NCBI RefSeq assembly: GCF_014192475.1
Contig: NZ_JACHXZ010000002.1
Location: 771,310-835,309, forward strand
DNA: 64,000 nt
Source of the DNA: Simiduia aestuariiviva
GTDB lineage: Bacteria; Pseudomonadota; Gammaproteobacteria; Pseudomonadales; Cellvibrionaceae
Reading direction: 5' to 3'
A program made the translations under genes and the position numbers. The notes below the pieces were generated by a model. The model saw only the letters and a list, made by a program, of their open reading frames with translations. It was not told where the DNA came from and searched no databases. Shown here piece after piece: positions 29,025 to 38,011 of this stretch; the first letter of the stretch is position 1; each line of letters starts with the position of its first letter.

Positions 29025-29493
29025 AGGAAATGACTCCACAGGTTTTTTGGTGTTCTACACCCTGCTGCTGTGATTCTTCGGCAATGGCCTCCGCGACTTC
29101 GGGCGGCATATAATTTTCATCGTGTTTAGCGAGCACTTCTTTGGCTTCAAAAATACCGTCACTGTGCAGCTGGCCATTGATGACCACGGCCTCTCCCTCG
29201 GCAAATAAATCCGGCAATATGCCTTGATAACTCACACCGACCTCTGCAACGCCATCGGTGATGCGAAATAGCACCTTGAGCGACGTTTGATCGCGGCTAA
29301 CGCTGCCGGGCACGACGCAACCGCCCGCGCGAATGTCCCTATCCAATGGCACAGAGCCACTCACCAACTGTTGCGGTGGGTAAAACAGATTTAGATTTTC
29401 ACGCAGTGAAAATACAATTAAGCCGATAGCAAGTGAGCTAAATACCAACACAAATCCTATCAAGAACAAACGCTGCTTTCGTACGGGGTGCAT
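29014..29493 (-). CDS. ccmE: haem chaperone CcmE
   Basis: A 159-residue periplasmic haem chaperone with one N-terminal membrane segment (LFLIGFVLVFSSLAIGLIVF). The family's covalent haem-binding histidine is in LAKHDENYMPPEVAEA near residue 128, with the following Tyr as axial ligand. It receives haem from CcmC and passes it to CcmF. AGAGGTAATTC precedes the ATG. Overlaps ccmF by 11 bases. Confidence 0.95.
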   Translation of the reverse strand: MHPVRKQRLFLIGFVLVFSSLAIGLIVFSLRENLNLFYPPQQLVSGSVPLDRDIRAGGCVVPGSVSRDQTSLKVLFRITDGVAEVGVSYQGILPDLFAEGEAVVINGQLHSDGIFEAKEVLAKHDENYMPPEVAEAIAEESQQQGVEHQKTCGVISYDS

Positions 29494-29503
29494 GAATTAC
29501 CTC

Positions 29504-29713
29504 TTAATGTGATTGTCCGGCTTGCTGTGCCTGACGGGCCTGGGCGATACGGGCCAGCCGTTGTTGTTCCTGCAATGCTTGTCGGTGCGCGCGAATGGGC
29601 CAGACCACAAGAGCGATCAGCACCACCAACGAAATCCCCATCACCGACCACACAAAAATACCGTGCCCATCCATAGCCAGAAACGCGTGCAGCGATTCAA
29701 ATTGAAAACTCAC
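29504..29713 (-). CDS. ccmD: small membrane subunit CcmD
   Basis: 69 residues: one membrane helix (GIFVWSVMGISLVVLIALVV) followed by a basic coiled tail (HRQALQEQQRLARIAQARQA). CcmD joins CcmABC and helps release haem-loaded CcmE. The sequence is short and weakly conserved, but its place between ccmC and ccmE is diagnostic. Confidence 0.9.
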   Translation of the reverse strand: MSFQFESLHAFLAMDGHGIFVWSVMGISLVVLIALVVWPIRAHRQALQEQQRLARIAQARQAQQAGQSH

Positions 29714-29714
29714 C

Positions 29715-30461
29715 TTATTGACCCTCGTTCAAAGCCTGAACCCAGCGGGTTTGACGCTCGCGATTCACAATTTCAGCGCGGGTAAATAAGATTAATACCA
29801 GCGCGTAAAAACAGTACATGGCAACAATCATCACCAACAACGGATAGAACATATCGGGATGCATTGACGGCGCCGAGGTGAATTTAATGGTGGCCGGCTG
29901 ATGCAGTGTGTTCCAGATATCCACAGACTTATAAATAATGGGAATGTTCGCACACCCCACTAACGCCAAAATAGTACTGGCACTCGCGGCCTGCTGTTGA
30001 TTGGTAAAGGAAACCTGTAACGCCATGATGCCAAGGTACAAGAAAAACAACACCAACATTGAAGTGATGCGCGCATCCCAGACCCAGTAAGTACCCCACG
30101 TGGGCTTACCCCAAATCGCGCCAGACACCAACGCCAAAAATGTGAGCGCTGCGCCAATGGGCGCCGCCGACTTCATCACCATATCGGCCAATTTCATTTT
30201 CCAGATATAGCCCACCGCACCACTGATGGCCATGATGTAGTAACCCGCCAACGCCAGAAAAGAAACGGGTACGTGAATATAAATTATCCGAAAAGAATTG
30301 CCTTGCTTGAAATCAACGGGCGCAAACGCCAAGCCCCAAATTAATCCCACCGACATCAACACTGCTGTCAGCGTGGCCAACCAAGGCAACCAACGACCCG
30401 TTTTCTCGTAAAACCATCGGGGCGACCCCAGACGGTGGAACCATTGCCAATTCACAAGCAA
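29715..30461 (-). CDS. ccmC: haem transfer protein CcmC
   Basis: A 248-residue protein with six membrane segments. The WWD-type motif is WGKPTWGTYWVWDARITSML near residue 130, and flanking histidines (YIHVPVSF) serve as axial ligands. CcmC loads haem onto CcmE with CcmAB and CcmD. It begins 30 bases after ccmB and is directly followed by ccmD. Confidence 0.95.
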   Translation of the reverse strand: MLVNWQWFHRLGSPRWFYEKTGRWLPWLATLTAVLMSVGLIWGLAFAPVDFKQGNSFRIIYIHVPVSFLALAGYYIMAISGAVGYIWKMKLADMVMKSAAPIGAALTFLALVSGAIWGKPTWGTYWVWDARITSMLVLFFLYLGIMALQVSFTNQQQAASASTILALVGCANIPIIYKSVDIWNTLHQPATIKFTSAPSMHPDMFYPLLVMIVAMYCFYALVLILFTRAEIVNRERQTRWVQALNEGQ

Positions 30462-30490
30462 ACCCTTTTATATTTTATGGTATTCATCAG

Positions 30491-31174
30491 TTAACCTTCG
30501 CTGGATATCCGCAGCGCGGCGGCCACGGCAAAGGGCGCACCCGCTACGGCCAAAGCTAAAAATCCGCCCAGCATGACCAACAATCCGTGATACTCAAAAC
30601 CCTGGACCGCACGCATGGCCGCACTGGCACCAAATATCAGTACCGGCACATAAAACGGCATAATAATTAACGAAATTAACAGCCCGCCCTGACGCAATGC
30701 CACCGTCAGCGCCGCTCCAATTGCGCCGATAAAACTCAGACAGGCGGAGCCGATAAACAAAGAGACGATGAGCGGCAAATAACCCGCTTCTGGCAGCGAC
30801 AACATCAACCCCAAAAGCGGCGACAACAACGTCAATGGCAGGCCAGTGACGAGCCAATGCACGGCAATTTTACTGAGCACCAGCATCGGCAAGGGGTGCG
30901 GAGAAATGAGCATTTGCTCAAGACTGCCATCGTCCCAATCGCTGCGAAACATCGCATCCAACGACAACAGTGTCGCCAGCAGCGCCACAATCCAAATCAT
31001 ACCCGGCGCAATGGCCGCAAGCTGTTTCACTTCGGGCCCAATGCCCAGAGGCAGCAGGGTAATCACCAGGACAAAGAAAATCATGGGGTTAGCCCAATCA
31101 CTGCGCGAGCGCACTGCGAGCTTCCAATCCTGCGTAAATTGCAGGCCCATGGCCTGCGCCAAACCGACACTCAT
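30491..31174 (-). CDS. ccmB: haem exporter permease CcmB
   Basis: About 227 residues with six membrane segments, for example MIWIVALLATLLSLDAMFRS with the DDGSLEQML loop after it. CcmB is the permease partner of CcmA; the complex uses ATP to free haem-CcmE from CcmC. ATG 31174 overlaps the ccmA stop (ATGA); the longer frame to 31255 lies inside ccmA. Confidence 0.95.
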   Translation of the reverse strand: MSVGLAQAMGLQFTQDWKLAVRSRSDWANPMIFFVLVITLLPLGIGPEVKQLAAIAPGMIWIVALLATLLSLDAMFRSDWDDGSLEQMLISPHPLPMLVLSKIAVHWLVTGLPLTLLSPLLGLMLSLPEAGYLPLIVSLFIGSACLSFIGAIGAALTVALRQGGLLISLIIMPFYVPVLIFGASAAMRAVQGFEYHGLLVMLGGFLALAVAGAPFAVAAALRISSEG

Positions 31175-31785
31175 GCGGGCACCACCGAGTAGTCGCCCAG
31201 CGCCAAACGCTGCACGGGTAAATTCACTGGCTGATGCGACGTTAATACCACGCAACCTCCGCGCGCCGCGTGCGCACTCAAACGCTGCTCCAGTGCCGCA
31301 ATCGCATGCACATCTAACGCGGTGAAAGGTTCATCAAGCACCCAAAACGGTTCGGAAGCAAGCGCTAGACGCGCCAGCGCCACACGCCGCAATTGGCCCG
31401 CCGACAATCGAAAACAGGGGACATCTTCGAAACCATACAAGCCCAATTCCGCGAGCGCTCCCTCAAGCGCGGAGGTATCTGCAGCGGGGCAGTAGTGGTG
31501 TAGATTTTCGCGCGCTGACAGCGCTTTTTTGATGCCAGGCGTGTGACCGATATATACGAGGGATTGCGCAAATTCATAGCGGCACTCTGCCACATCTCGC
31601 CCACGCCAACGCAATTCACCGCCGTGGTAGCGCGACACCCCGGTAATTTGGCGCAGTAACGACGTCTTGCCCACGCCATTGGGACCATCAATGTGCCAAA
31701 TGTCGCCAGCACCGAATGTCACGCTCAGCCCCTCAAACAGCAGCCGGTTATCGCGTTCACAACTCAAGTCTTTTAGCGCCAGCAA
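31171..31785 (-). CDS. ccmA: haem exporter ATPase CcmA
   Basis: A 204-residue ABC ATPase. Walker A is DGPNGVGKTSLLRQ near residue 35, the signature is RLSAGQLRRVALARLAL near 130, and Walker B is FWVLDEPFTALD near 150; the switch His is in VVLTSHQPV. First gene of the ccmABCDEFG operon; translation is coupled to ccmB by ATGA. Confidence 0.96.
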   Translation of the reverse strand: MLALKDLSCERDNRLLFEGLSVTFGAGDIWHIDGPNGVGKTSLLRQITGVSRYHGGELRWRGRDVAECRYEFAQSLVYIGHTPGIKKALSARENLHHYCPAADTSALEGALAELGLYGFEDVPCFRLSAGQLRRVALARLALASEPFWVLDEPFTALDVHAIAALEQRLSAHAARGGCVVLTSHQPVNLPVQRLALGDYSVVPA

Positions 31786-31982
31786 GCCAATATCCGTCGT
31801 CTAAGGGAGTCAATGCCCAGCACATACCGAGCAGCTATAGTAAAAAGGAACCGGATTATAACCAGCCCGCCCGCCACAATCACCTGTTAGCCAAGGGTTT
31901 TCCTACAAGTGCCGTGCCGAATGTCTCAGACTTGTGCACCCATGGCCGATAACAAGGGAGTTAACAGGCGGACAGGTTCAAT

Positions 31983-33536
31983 ATGTCGATCGTGGGAGTG
32001 TCACTCAATGGAGCAGAAAGACTAATGGTCAACCCCGTTGGCCCTTCGCAAGCGACCGGACAAGCCGCCAGCAACGGGCAGGCATCCGCCACGCCCACTG
32101 CGCCGCTATCGCTCAGCCCAGGCACACGGCTTTGGGCACTGGTATCCGAAAGCACCCCGCTGGCCAGTCAGCCCAAGCTCGCCGCTGCCACTGAAGCACG
32201 CCTGCAGCAACTGCTACAACAGGCGCTGTCGAACCCGCAAAAACCGGCGCAGGGACACCCCGCACAAGCGACGCAAGCCGACGCTACTCAGGCCGACACC
32301 ATCAAAGCCCTTACTCAACTGCTGCGCACCCCGATTCATCTGGTGCAGGCGCGCATTGGCCAGCACCCCATTACCCTGCTGGCAGACCGCCCCGTGCCCG
32401 CGGGCCAAACGCTGCCGTTGCGCGCCGATAGAGGTGGACTGACGTGGCTGGCGGGTGAAGCGCCACAAACAACTAGCGCAGCCAAAGCGGCACCACCACT
32501 TCAAACTCCGCTTCTCCAATTTTCTAGAAATGTCAGCCCGCCCCAACTGAGCAACGCTCAGCAATCGGCATTGATGCAGGTGTTACGACACGCCCTACCC
32601 CAACAACAACCCACGGCACAATGGCTGACAAAGCTCCAACCTTGGCTAAACGCGCCCAATGGCAGCACTAACCCCGCGGCAACCAATAAGTCAACCCAGT
32701 CCGCCCCGACCCCGCTGACGCCCTCAGCCCTGCCCACAAAACCCACAGCACCAGGCCAACAACCCAACCCTTTAATGCAGCTGGCTACCAACGCACTGAC
32801 GCTACCCACGGACAGCCAGTCATTGCGCAACGCGGTTGCCAATAGCGGTTTGTTCGCCGAAGCCAAGCTCGCCAGCGCGACGCAGCCACAGTCAGACGCC
32901 AAGCTCTTGCTGTGGCAGCTATTGGGTCAGCCTAACAACACAGCCCAGACCACCAAACCGGCAACCGATTTACTGTCGCATTTGCTGCAGCTACTGCAAC
33001 CCGCGACACCTAGCCAAACTTCACACGTGCCAAACACGCAAACGGCGGAACCCCTCAAAGCGCTGGCCCTGCAATGGCTCACTAAAATTGTCACCCAGCA
33101 AGCACAACATTTATTGGACAACACCACACCCGGCGAGTGGCGCCTCAATCTTGAACTGCCATTAAAAGTTGACCAACAATGGCTGCCACTGCAGCTGAAT
33201 TTTCACAAGTATTGGCTGGCCGAAGACGATGATGCAGACAACCCGAGCCAGCAACAATCCGCCCAAGCAAAACCCGTTTGGCAGGTGACACTCAGCGTCG
33301 AAATTGCCGCGCTAGGTCCGCTAGATGCACGGGTGCGATACAGCGATGACCAACTGCACTGCACCCTGTGGGCCGCACAACCAGAAACCTTAAAATTAGT
33401 GACCCAGGAAGCAGAGGTGCTCAGGCAGAAGTTACATGCCCGCGGCCTCAAAGTTCACACCCTAGAGTGCCACGCCGGACGTTTGCCAACGCGCCCCAAC
33501 ACCCTTAGCAGCCCACTGCTGGATACCCATGCCTGA
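31983..33536 (+). CDS. FliK-like flagellar hook-length control protein
   Basis: 517 residues. The middle is low-complexity, rich in Gln, Ala, Pro and Thr. The last 140 residues look like the FliK C-terminal domain: WRLNLELPLKVDQQWLPLQL, LGPLDARVRYSDDQLHCTLW and a final helix LRQKLHARGLKVHTLECHAG. FliK measures hook length and switches FlhB specificity. No other flagellar genes are nearby, but the next gene is an FlhB-type C-terminal fragment, the usual partner of this stand-alone FliK-like protein in related genomes. The two overlap by eight bases. Confidence 0.8.
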   Translation: MSIVGVSLNGAERLMVNPVGPSQATGQAASNGQASATPTAPLSLSPGTRLWALVSESTPLASQPKLAAATEARLQQLLQQALSNPQKPAQGHPAQATQADATQADTIKALTQLLRTPIHLVQARIGQHPITLLADRPVPAGQTLPLRADRGGLTWLAGEAPQTTSAAKAAPPLQTPLLQFSRNVSPPQLSNAQQSALMQVLRHALPQQQPTAQWLTKLQPWLNAPNGSTNPAATNKSTQSAPTPLTPSALPTKPTAPGQQPNPLMQLATNALTLPTDSQSLRNAVANSGLFAEAKLASATQPQSDAKLLLWQLLGQPNNTAQTTKPATDLLSHLLQLLQPATPSQTSHVPNTQTAEPLKALALQWLTKIVTQQAQHLLDNTTPGEWRLNLELPLKVDQQWLPLQLNFHKYWLAEDDDADNPSQQQSAQAKPVWQVTLSVEIAALGPLDARVRYSDDQLHCTLWAAQPETLKLVTQEAEVLRQKLHARGLKVHTLECHAGRLPTRPNTLSSPLLDTHA

Positions 33537-33813
33537 CGTCACGAAAGAACACATTCAAAAAGCCGTTGCGTTGTTTTACGACGGCGAGCAGGCACCCAAG
33601 GTGGTGGCTAAAGGTGAGCACGCCTTGGCTGAAGAAATCGTGCGGCTGGCACAGGCCCACGACATTCCACTGTGCGACAATACCGGCTTAGTGGAACTCT
33701 TGATGCAATTGGAATTGAACGATGAAATTCCTGAAGCCCTCTACATTGCCGTTGCGCACATTCTCGCCTTTGCCTACGAACTGCAGGGTAAAGTGCCGCC
33801 GGCTGCACCCTAA
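33529..33813 (+). CDS. FlhB C-terminal-domain homologue (FhlB-like)
   Basis: A 94-residue soluble protein corresponding to the cytoplasmic part of FlhB/YscU after the autocleavage site: KAVALFYDGEQAPKVVAKGE, AHDIPLCDNTGLVELLMQLE, IPEALYIAVAHILAFAYELQ. In FlhB this part sets export specificity together with FliK. The NPTH cleavage motif is absent, since the protein begins after it. Overlap with the FliK-like gene supports a joint role in type III export. Confidence 0.88.
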   Translation: MPDVTKEHIQKAVALFYDGEQAPKVVAKGEHALAEEIVRLAQAHDIPLCDNTGLVELLMQLELNDEIPEALYIAVAHILAFAYELQGKVPPAAP

Positions 33814-33828
33814 GTGAGCACGCGAAGA

Positions 33829-34698
33829 ATGAACCCACTCATTTCAGCTAGTGAACTGAATCACCGCCTCCATTCAGACCTGCGCCCCACAGTGCTCGAC
33901 TGCCGCTTCAAGTTGGCGGATCCGAACGCGGGCCGGCGTGAATACGAAGCCGCCCATATACCTGGCGCATATTACGTTGATTTGGAGCGCGACCTGTCTG
34001 CCCCCGCGCAACGCCATGGCGGCCGTCACCCACTGCCCGACTTCAAAACCCTGTCTAAGACATTGGCGCAATTCGGGCTCAACAACCACAGCCACATCGT
34101 CCTCTACGACGCCAGCAAGGGCGCCTTTGCCAGCCGAGCTTGGTGGCTGCTGAAGCACGGAGGTCTGGCCAACATTCAATTGCTTGATGGCGGTTGGCAG
34201 GCATGGGTCGCAGAACACCTACCCACCGAATCCGGCGCCCAGACCATCGAAGCCAGTGCCGGCAACCTGAATTTATCGCCGGGCAGTATGCCGGTAGTGC
34301 ACCACCAAGATATTTTGAACCACCAAAGTGAATGGCAACTCATAGACAGCCGAGAAAACGGGCGCTACTTGGGCCGGGAAGAACCCATCGACCCCATTGC
34401 CGGCCACATTCCCGGCGCGCGCAATTTACCCTGGCAAGACGCACTGGGCGATGACGGCAAATTCAAATCGCCAGAACTGCTCGTGCAGCGCTGGCAAAAT
34501 GCTGGGCTGAGTGACGCCGATGAAAAAACCGTAATCTACTGCGGGTCGGGAGTAACCGCCTGCGTCAATGTCTTTGCGTTAGCGCTGACCGGCGCAACTG
34601 CCAGCCTCTATCCGGGCAGCTGGAGCGACTGGTGTAGCTATGTGGACGGGCACAACAAGGAAGGTAGCAATCGATCAGCCCGCGTCGCCACGGGCTGA
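33829..34698 (+). CDS. sseA: 3-mercaptopyruvate sulfurtransferase
   Basis: About 289 residues, two rhodanese domains. The active-site loop near residue 240 is YCGSGVTACVN, the CGSGVTA form typical of 3-mercaptopyruvate enzymes rather than thiosulfate sulfurtransferases. Domain 1 lacks a catalytic Cys (YDASKGAFASRAWW), as expected. Other landmarks are YEAAHIPGAYYVDLERDLS and GHIPGARNLPW. ATG 33829 is preferred; GTG 33814, directly after the previous stop, is possible. Confidence 0.9.
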   Translation: MNPLISASELNHRLHSDLRPTVLDCRFKLADPNAGRREYEAAHIPGAYYVDLERDLSAPAQRHGGRHPLPDFKTLSKTLAQFGLNNHSHIVLYDASKGAFASRAWWLLKHGGLANIQLLDGGWQAWVAEHLPTESGAQTIEASAGNLNLSPGSMPVVHHQDILNHQSEWQLIDSRENGRYLGREEPIDPIAGHIPGARNLPWQDALGDDGKFKSPELLVQRWQNAGLSDADEKTVIYCGSGVTACVNVFALALTGATASLYPGSWSDWCSYVDGHNKEGSNRSARVATG

Positions 34699-34710
34699 CA
34701 CTGAACACAC

Positions 34711-35337
34711 TTACTCCGGCATCAAGCAAACACCGGTGCCGGCCAATCCGCAGTAACCCGCAGGATTTTTCGCGAGGTATTGCTGATGGTATTCCTCAGC
34801 GTAATAAAACGTGGGGGCAGATGCGATCTCAGTGGTGATACTGCCCTTTCCTGCCGCCTGTAAACCCGCCTGAAATTGCGCAAAGGTGGCCTTGGCGCGC
34901 GCCAATTGCGCGTCGCTACAGGTGTACACCACAGAGCGATATTGCGTGCCCAAATCGTTGCCCTGCTGCATCCCTTGCGTGGGGTCGTGCACCTCCCAAA
35001 AGACCTTCAACAGGGCGTCGTAACTCGTGACCTTCGGATCGAATACCACCAACACCACCTCTGCATGCCCGGTATCGCCGCTGCACACCTCTTCATAGGT
35101 GGGGTTGGGGGTAAATCCGCCAGCGTAACCCACCGCCGTTGCATAAACACCCGGCTGCTGCCAAAAGCGTCGCTCAGCCCCCCAAAAACAGCCTAAGCCG
35201 AACATTGCCTGCTCTAGACCGTCTGGAAAAGGCGGCATTATCCCGACGCCATTGACGAAATGTTTGCCCGAAATCTCAATAGGCTGCGCGCGCCCTTTCA
35301 GCGCCTGCTCTGGCGTTGGCATTTGCATCTTGCCCAT
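34711..35337 (-). CDS. msrA: peptide methionine sulfoxide reductase MsrA
   Basis: A 208-residue MsrA of the long enterobacterial type. The catalytic Cys is in [15 protein letters not shown] near residue 50. [20 protein letters not shown] and [20 protein letters not shown] are family signatures, and the C-terminal [11 protein letters not shown] holds the resolving cysteines. It reduces Met-S-oxide in damaged proteins. GAGGTTGTT precedes the ATG. Confidence 0.96.
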   Translation of the reverse strand: MGKMQMPTPEQALKGRAQPIEISGKHFVNGVGIMPPFPDGLEQAMFGLGCFWGAERRFWQQPGVYATAVGYAGGFTPNPTYEEVCSGDTGHAEVVLVVFDPKVTSYDALLKVFWEVHDPTQGMQQGNDLGTQYRSVVYTCSDAQLARAKATFAQFQAGLQAAGKGSITTEIASAPTFYYAEEYHQQYLAKNPAGYCGLAGTGVCLMPE

Positions 35338-35465
35338 AACAACCTCACTTAATGTTTCATACTCGCGGTGATCGCGCCTGCAATGCTACCAAGACGAGCA
35401 AAGACTTGTGCTACTCAGTGTAGATTAGCGCGCCCGGGGAAAGTTACACCCTAAACCACCAAACC

Positions 35466-35494
35466 AAAAAAAAACCCCGCCGTGGCGGGGTTTT
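35466..35494 (-). terminator. terminator of gltA
   Basis: AAAACCCCGC-CGTG-GCGGGGTTTT is a perfect hairpin flanked by A and T runs, so it can act in both directions. It lies 15 bases beyond the gltA stop. Confidence 0.9.
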
Positions 35495-35508
35495 TCACGC
35501 TAACAGAA

Positions 35509-36795
35509 TTAACGTTTTTCGAGCGAAACGAAATCGCGCTTGTTGTAGCCTGTGTACAGCTGACGCGGACGGCCAATCTTATAAGGATTGGAGATCATTT
35601 CGTTCCAGTGCGCAATCCAACCTACGGTGCGGCCCGTGGCAAAAATAACGGTGAACATTTCGGTCGGAATACCAATGGCTTTCATAATGATACCCGAGTA
35701 GAAATCCACATTCGGGTACAACTTCTTCTCAATGAAGTATTCATCTTCCAGCGCGATCTGTTCCAAGCGCTTGGCAATGGCCAGCAATGGATCGTTCTCT
35801 AAGCCTAACTCGGCCAACACTTCGTCACAGGTTTCCTTCATGACCTTAGCGCGCGGGTCGAAATTCTTGTACACGCGGTGTCCAAAGCCCATCAAGCGGA
35901 ACGGATCACTCTTGTCTTTCGCTTTGGCGATGTACTTGTCGATATTGTCCACCGAGCCAATTTCTTCCAGCATCTCGAGTACCGCCTCGTTGGCACCACC
36001 GTGAGCCGGGCCCCACAAAGTCGCAATACCCGCCGCCACGCACGCGAAGGGGTTGGCACCTGAGGAACCAGCCAAACGCACGGTCGACGTGGACGCATTT
36101 TGCTCGTGATCGGCATGCAACAAGAAAATTTTATCCATGGCGCGCGCCAAAACAGGATTTACATCCGGATCATCGCAGGGCGTGCCAAACATCATGTGCA
36201 AGAAATTCTCTGAATAGCTCAGATCATTGTCGGGATACATAAACGGCTGGCCAATGTGGTGCTTGTAGCACATGGCCGCCAAGGTCGGCATTTTAGCGAT
36301 AAGACGATGCGCCGAAATCAGGCGATGCTCGGGGTTATTGATATCTAGAGAGTCATGATAGAAAGACGACAAGGCGCCGACCACACCCACCATAATGGCC
36401 ATGGGGTGCGCGTCATAGCGGAATCCACGGAAAAAATTGGTAAGGGATTCATGCACCATGGTGTGACCCATGATTGTGCTCACAAATTCTTCTTTTTGCG
36501 CCGCATTCGGCAGCTCGCCATTAAGCAATAAGTAGCAAGTTTCGAGATAATCAGATTTATCGGCCAGCTGCTCGATGGGATAACCACCGTGCAACAACAC
36601 GCCGTTGCCGCCATCAATAAACGTCAACTTAGACTCACAAGAAGCCGTTGACATAAATCCTGGGTCATAAGTGAAGTACCCGTTGGCCGTGAGGCTGCTG
36701 ACGTCGATCACGTCCGGACCGGTGGAACCGGAGTGTATGGGCAGCTCAATGGGGTCGCGCCCCTCTACTACCAGTTGTGCTTTCTTCTCAGCCAT
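35509..36795 (-). CDS. gltA: citrate synthase (type II)
   Basis: About 428 residues, the length of hexameric, NADH-sensitive gammaproteobacterial citrate synthase. It condenses oxaloacetate and acetyl-CoA. The catalytic residues lie in [20 protein letters not shown] (His), [17 protein letters not shown] (His) and [12 protein letters not shown] (Asp). ATG 36795 has GGAG eight bases upstream. The gene is divergent from sdhCDAB, and a strong promoter is visible about 105 bases upstream. Confidence 0.97.
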   Translation of the reverse strand: MAEKKAQLVVEGRDPIELPIHSGSTGPDVIDVSSLTANGYFTYDPGFMSTASCESKLTFIDGGNGVLLHGGYPIEQLADKSDYLETCYLLLNGELPNAAQKEEFVSTIMGHTMVHESLTNFFRGFRYDAHPMAIMVGVVGALSSFYHDSLDINNPEHRLISAHRLIAKMPTLAAMCYKHHIGQPFMYPDNDLSYSENFLHMMFGTPCDDPDVNPVLARAMDKIFLLHADHEQNASTSTVRLAGSSGANPFACVAAGIATLWGPAHGGANEAVLEMLEEIGSVDNIDKYIAKAKDKSDPFRLMGFGHRVYKNFDPRAKVMKETCDEVLAELGLENDPLLAIAKRLEQIALEDEYFIEKKLYPNVDFYSGIIMKAIGIPTEMFTVIFATGRTVGWIAHWNEMISNPYKIGRPRQLYTGYNKRDFVSLEKR

Positions 36796-36899
36796 CTTGG
36801 GACTCCTATATCTGCAAGTTGTAATCGTCTCTTCTATCGGGGCTTGCATACCCTCTTTTATAGCACTAATGGCCGTGAGCGGACTTTAGAGCGGGCACA

Positions 36900-36927
36900 A
36901 CTATAAAGTTAAGTTTGTTTTTGTCAA
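36900..36927 (-). promoter_or_regulatory. sigma-70 promoter of gltA
   Basis: On the minus strand TTGACA (36922-36927) is 16 bases from TATAGT (36900-36905), directed at gltA. Confidence 0.7.
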
Positions 36928-37119
36928 ATAGATAGTCAATTATAGATGGCTGCACCAAAAACGACCCAACTTCTGAAATCTGCGGCAGTTCTGGTGCGCA
37001 CAGCACACAAAGTAACCAATCCGCACAGCAATCCACCGAGGCGACTTTTGCATCCACCACGCACCTGAACCAAATCGGTGAAAGCCCCGTAAAATGGGCA
37101 CATAAGTGCCGGATTTCAT

Positions 37120-37148
37120 TTGTAATTTACAAGTTGCGTCCTTATAAT
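37120..37148 (+). promoter_or_regulatory. sdh promoter with palindrome over the -35
   Basis: TTGTAA (37120-37125) and TATAAT (37143-37148) are 17 bases apart. The -35 is half of a perfect palindrome TTGTAA-T-TTACAA (37120-37132), the place where a regulator would control sdhCDAB and perhaps the whole TCA block. The regulator is unknown. Confidence 0.65.
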
Positions 37149-37219
37149 TTCGCGCGTCTTGCAGGGGGGGTAGCTGGTGAAATGCCACTTTGCTACCTAT
37201 GCTAGAGAGATTGTGTGTT

Positions 37220-37270
37220 ATGCAGACTTTCTCGAACCGCCCGATTTCTGGGCAAAAAGGTGTGACTTAA
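37220..37270 (+). CDS. possible 16-residue leader peptide before sdhC
   Basis: ATG 37220 opens a frame MQTFSNRPISGQKGVT whose stop TAA ends one base before the sdhC GTG. GAGAG lies about 10 bases upstream. The tight junction suggests translational coupling, but the frame is short and could be chance. Confidence 0.3.
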   Translation: MQTFSNRPISGQKGVT

Positions 37271-37271
37271 C

Positions 37272-37646
37272 GTGAACAAAAACAGACCTGTTAATCTCGA
37301 CATCTCCACTATTCAACTTCCCATCACTGCTTACGTCTCTATCCTTCACCGCGTTTCTGGCGTCGCACTGTTCGCAGGCGTGGCTGTTTTGCTGTGGATG
37401 TTGGAAGCGAGCCTAAGTTCAGAGGCCAGCTTTGAGGAGCTCAAAGAGCTGACCGCAAGCCCTCTGTGTAAGTTGATTCTATGGGCCACGCTGGCCGGCC
37501 TCGCCTACCACATGATCGCAGGTATTCGTCACCTGATCATGGATATGGGAATTGGCGAGAGCTTAGAAGGTGGACAGACCGGCGCCAAAATTGCACTGGC
37601 ACTCGCCGTCATCACTATTACAGCACTGGGGGTGTGGATATGGTAA
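37272..37646 (+). CDS. sdhC: succinate dehydrogenase cytochrome b556 subunit
   Basis: 124 residues, three membrane helices. NRPVNLDISTIQLPITAYVS followed by ILHRVSGVALF is the standard SdhC N-terminus with the Ser and Arg that line the quinone site; YHMIAGIRHLIMDMG holds the haem-ligand His. It starts with GTG and its stop overlaps sdhD by seven bases. With SdhD it anchors SdhAB in the membrane and passes electrons to ubiquinone. Confidence 0.95.
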   Translation: MNKNRPVNLDISTIQLPITAYVSILHRVSGVALFAGVAVLLWMLEASLSSEASFEELKELTASPLCKLILWATLAGLAYHMIAGIRHLIMDMGIGESLEGGQTGAKIALALAVITITALGVWIW

Positions 37647-38008
37647 CTGCAGTTACGAGTTTTGGCCGCAGCGGCCTGTACGACTGGTTGATCCAACGCG
37701 TTAGCGCCGTGGTCATGGCCGCCTATACCTTCTTTATTGTAGGTTTTATTTTCACCACGCCTGAGATGACCTTCGACATCTGGCAGGGTTTATTCAATCA
37801 GCTTTGGGTGCGCATTTTCACCCTGGCCACGCTGCTATCTATCGCCGCACACGCCTGGATCGGCTTGTGGGCCGTACTGACCGACTACCTCACCACCCGC
37901 CTAATGGGCGCAAAAGCCACCGCACTGCGGTTGTTTGCGCAAGTGGTTCTGGGCGTGGTTACCCTGACCTATTTGGTCTGGGGCTTTGAAATTTTGTGGG
38001 GAGCTTGA
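37640..38008 (+). CDS. sdhD: succinate dehydrogenase membrane anchor subunit
   Basis: 122 residues with three membrane helices. SGLYDWLIQRVSAVVMAAYT and SIAAHAWIGLWAVLTDYLTT match SdhD; the second contains the conserved His and the Asp-Tyr near the quinone site. ATG 37640 lies within the end of sdhC and gives the usual length. The sdhA start follows after three bases. Confidence 0.94.
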   Translation: MVTAVTSFGRSGLYDWLIQRVSAVVMAAYTFFIVGFIFTTPEMTFDIWQGLFNQLWVRIFTLATLLSIAAHAWIGLWAVLTDYLTTRLMGAKATALRLFAQVVLGVVTLTYLVWGFEILWGA

Positions 38009-38011
38009 TCA

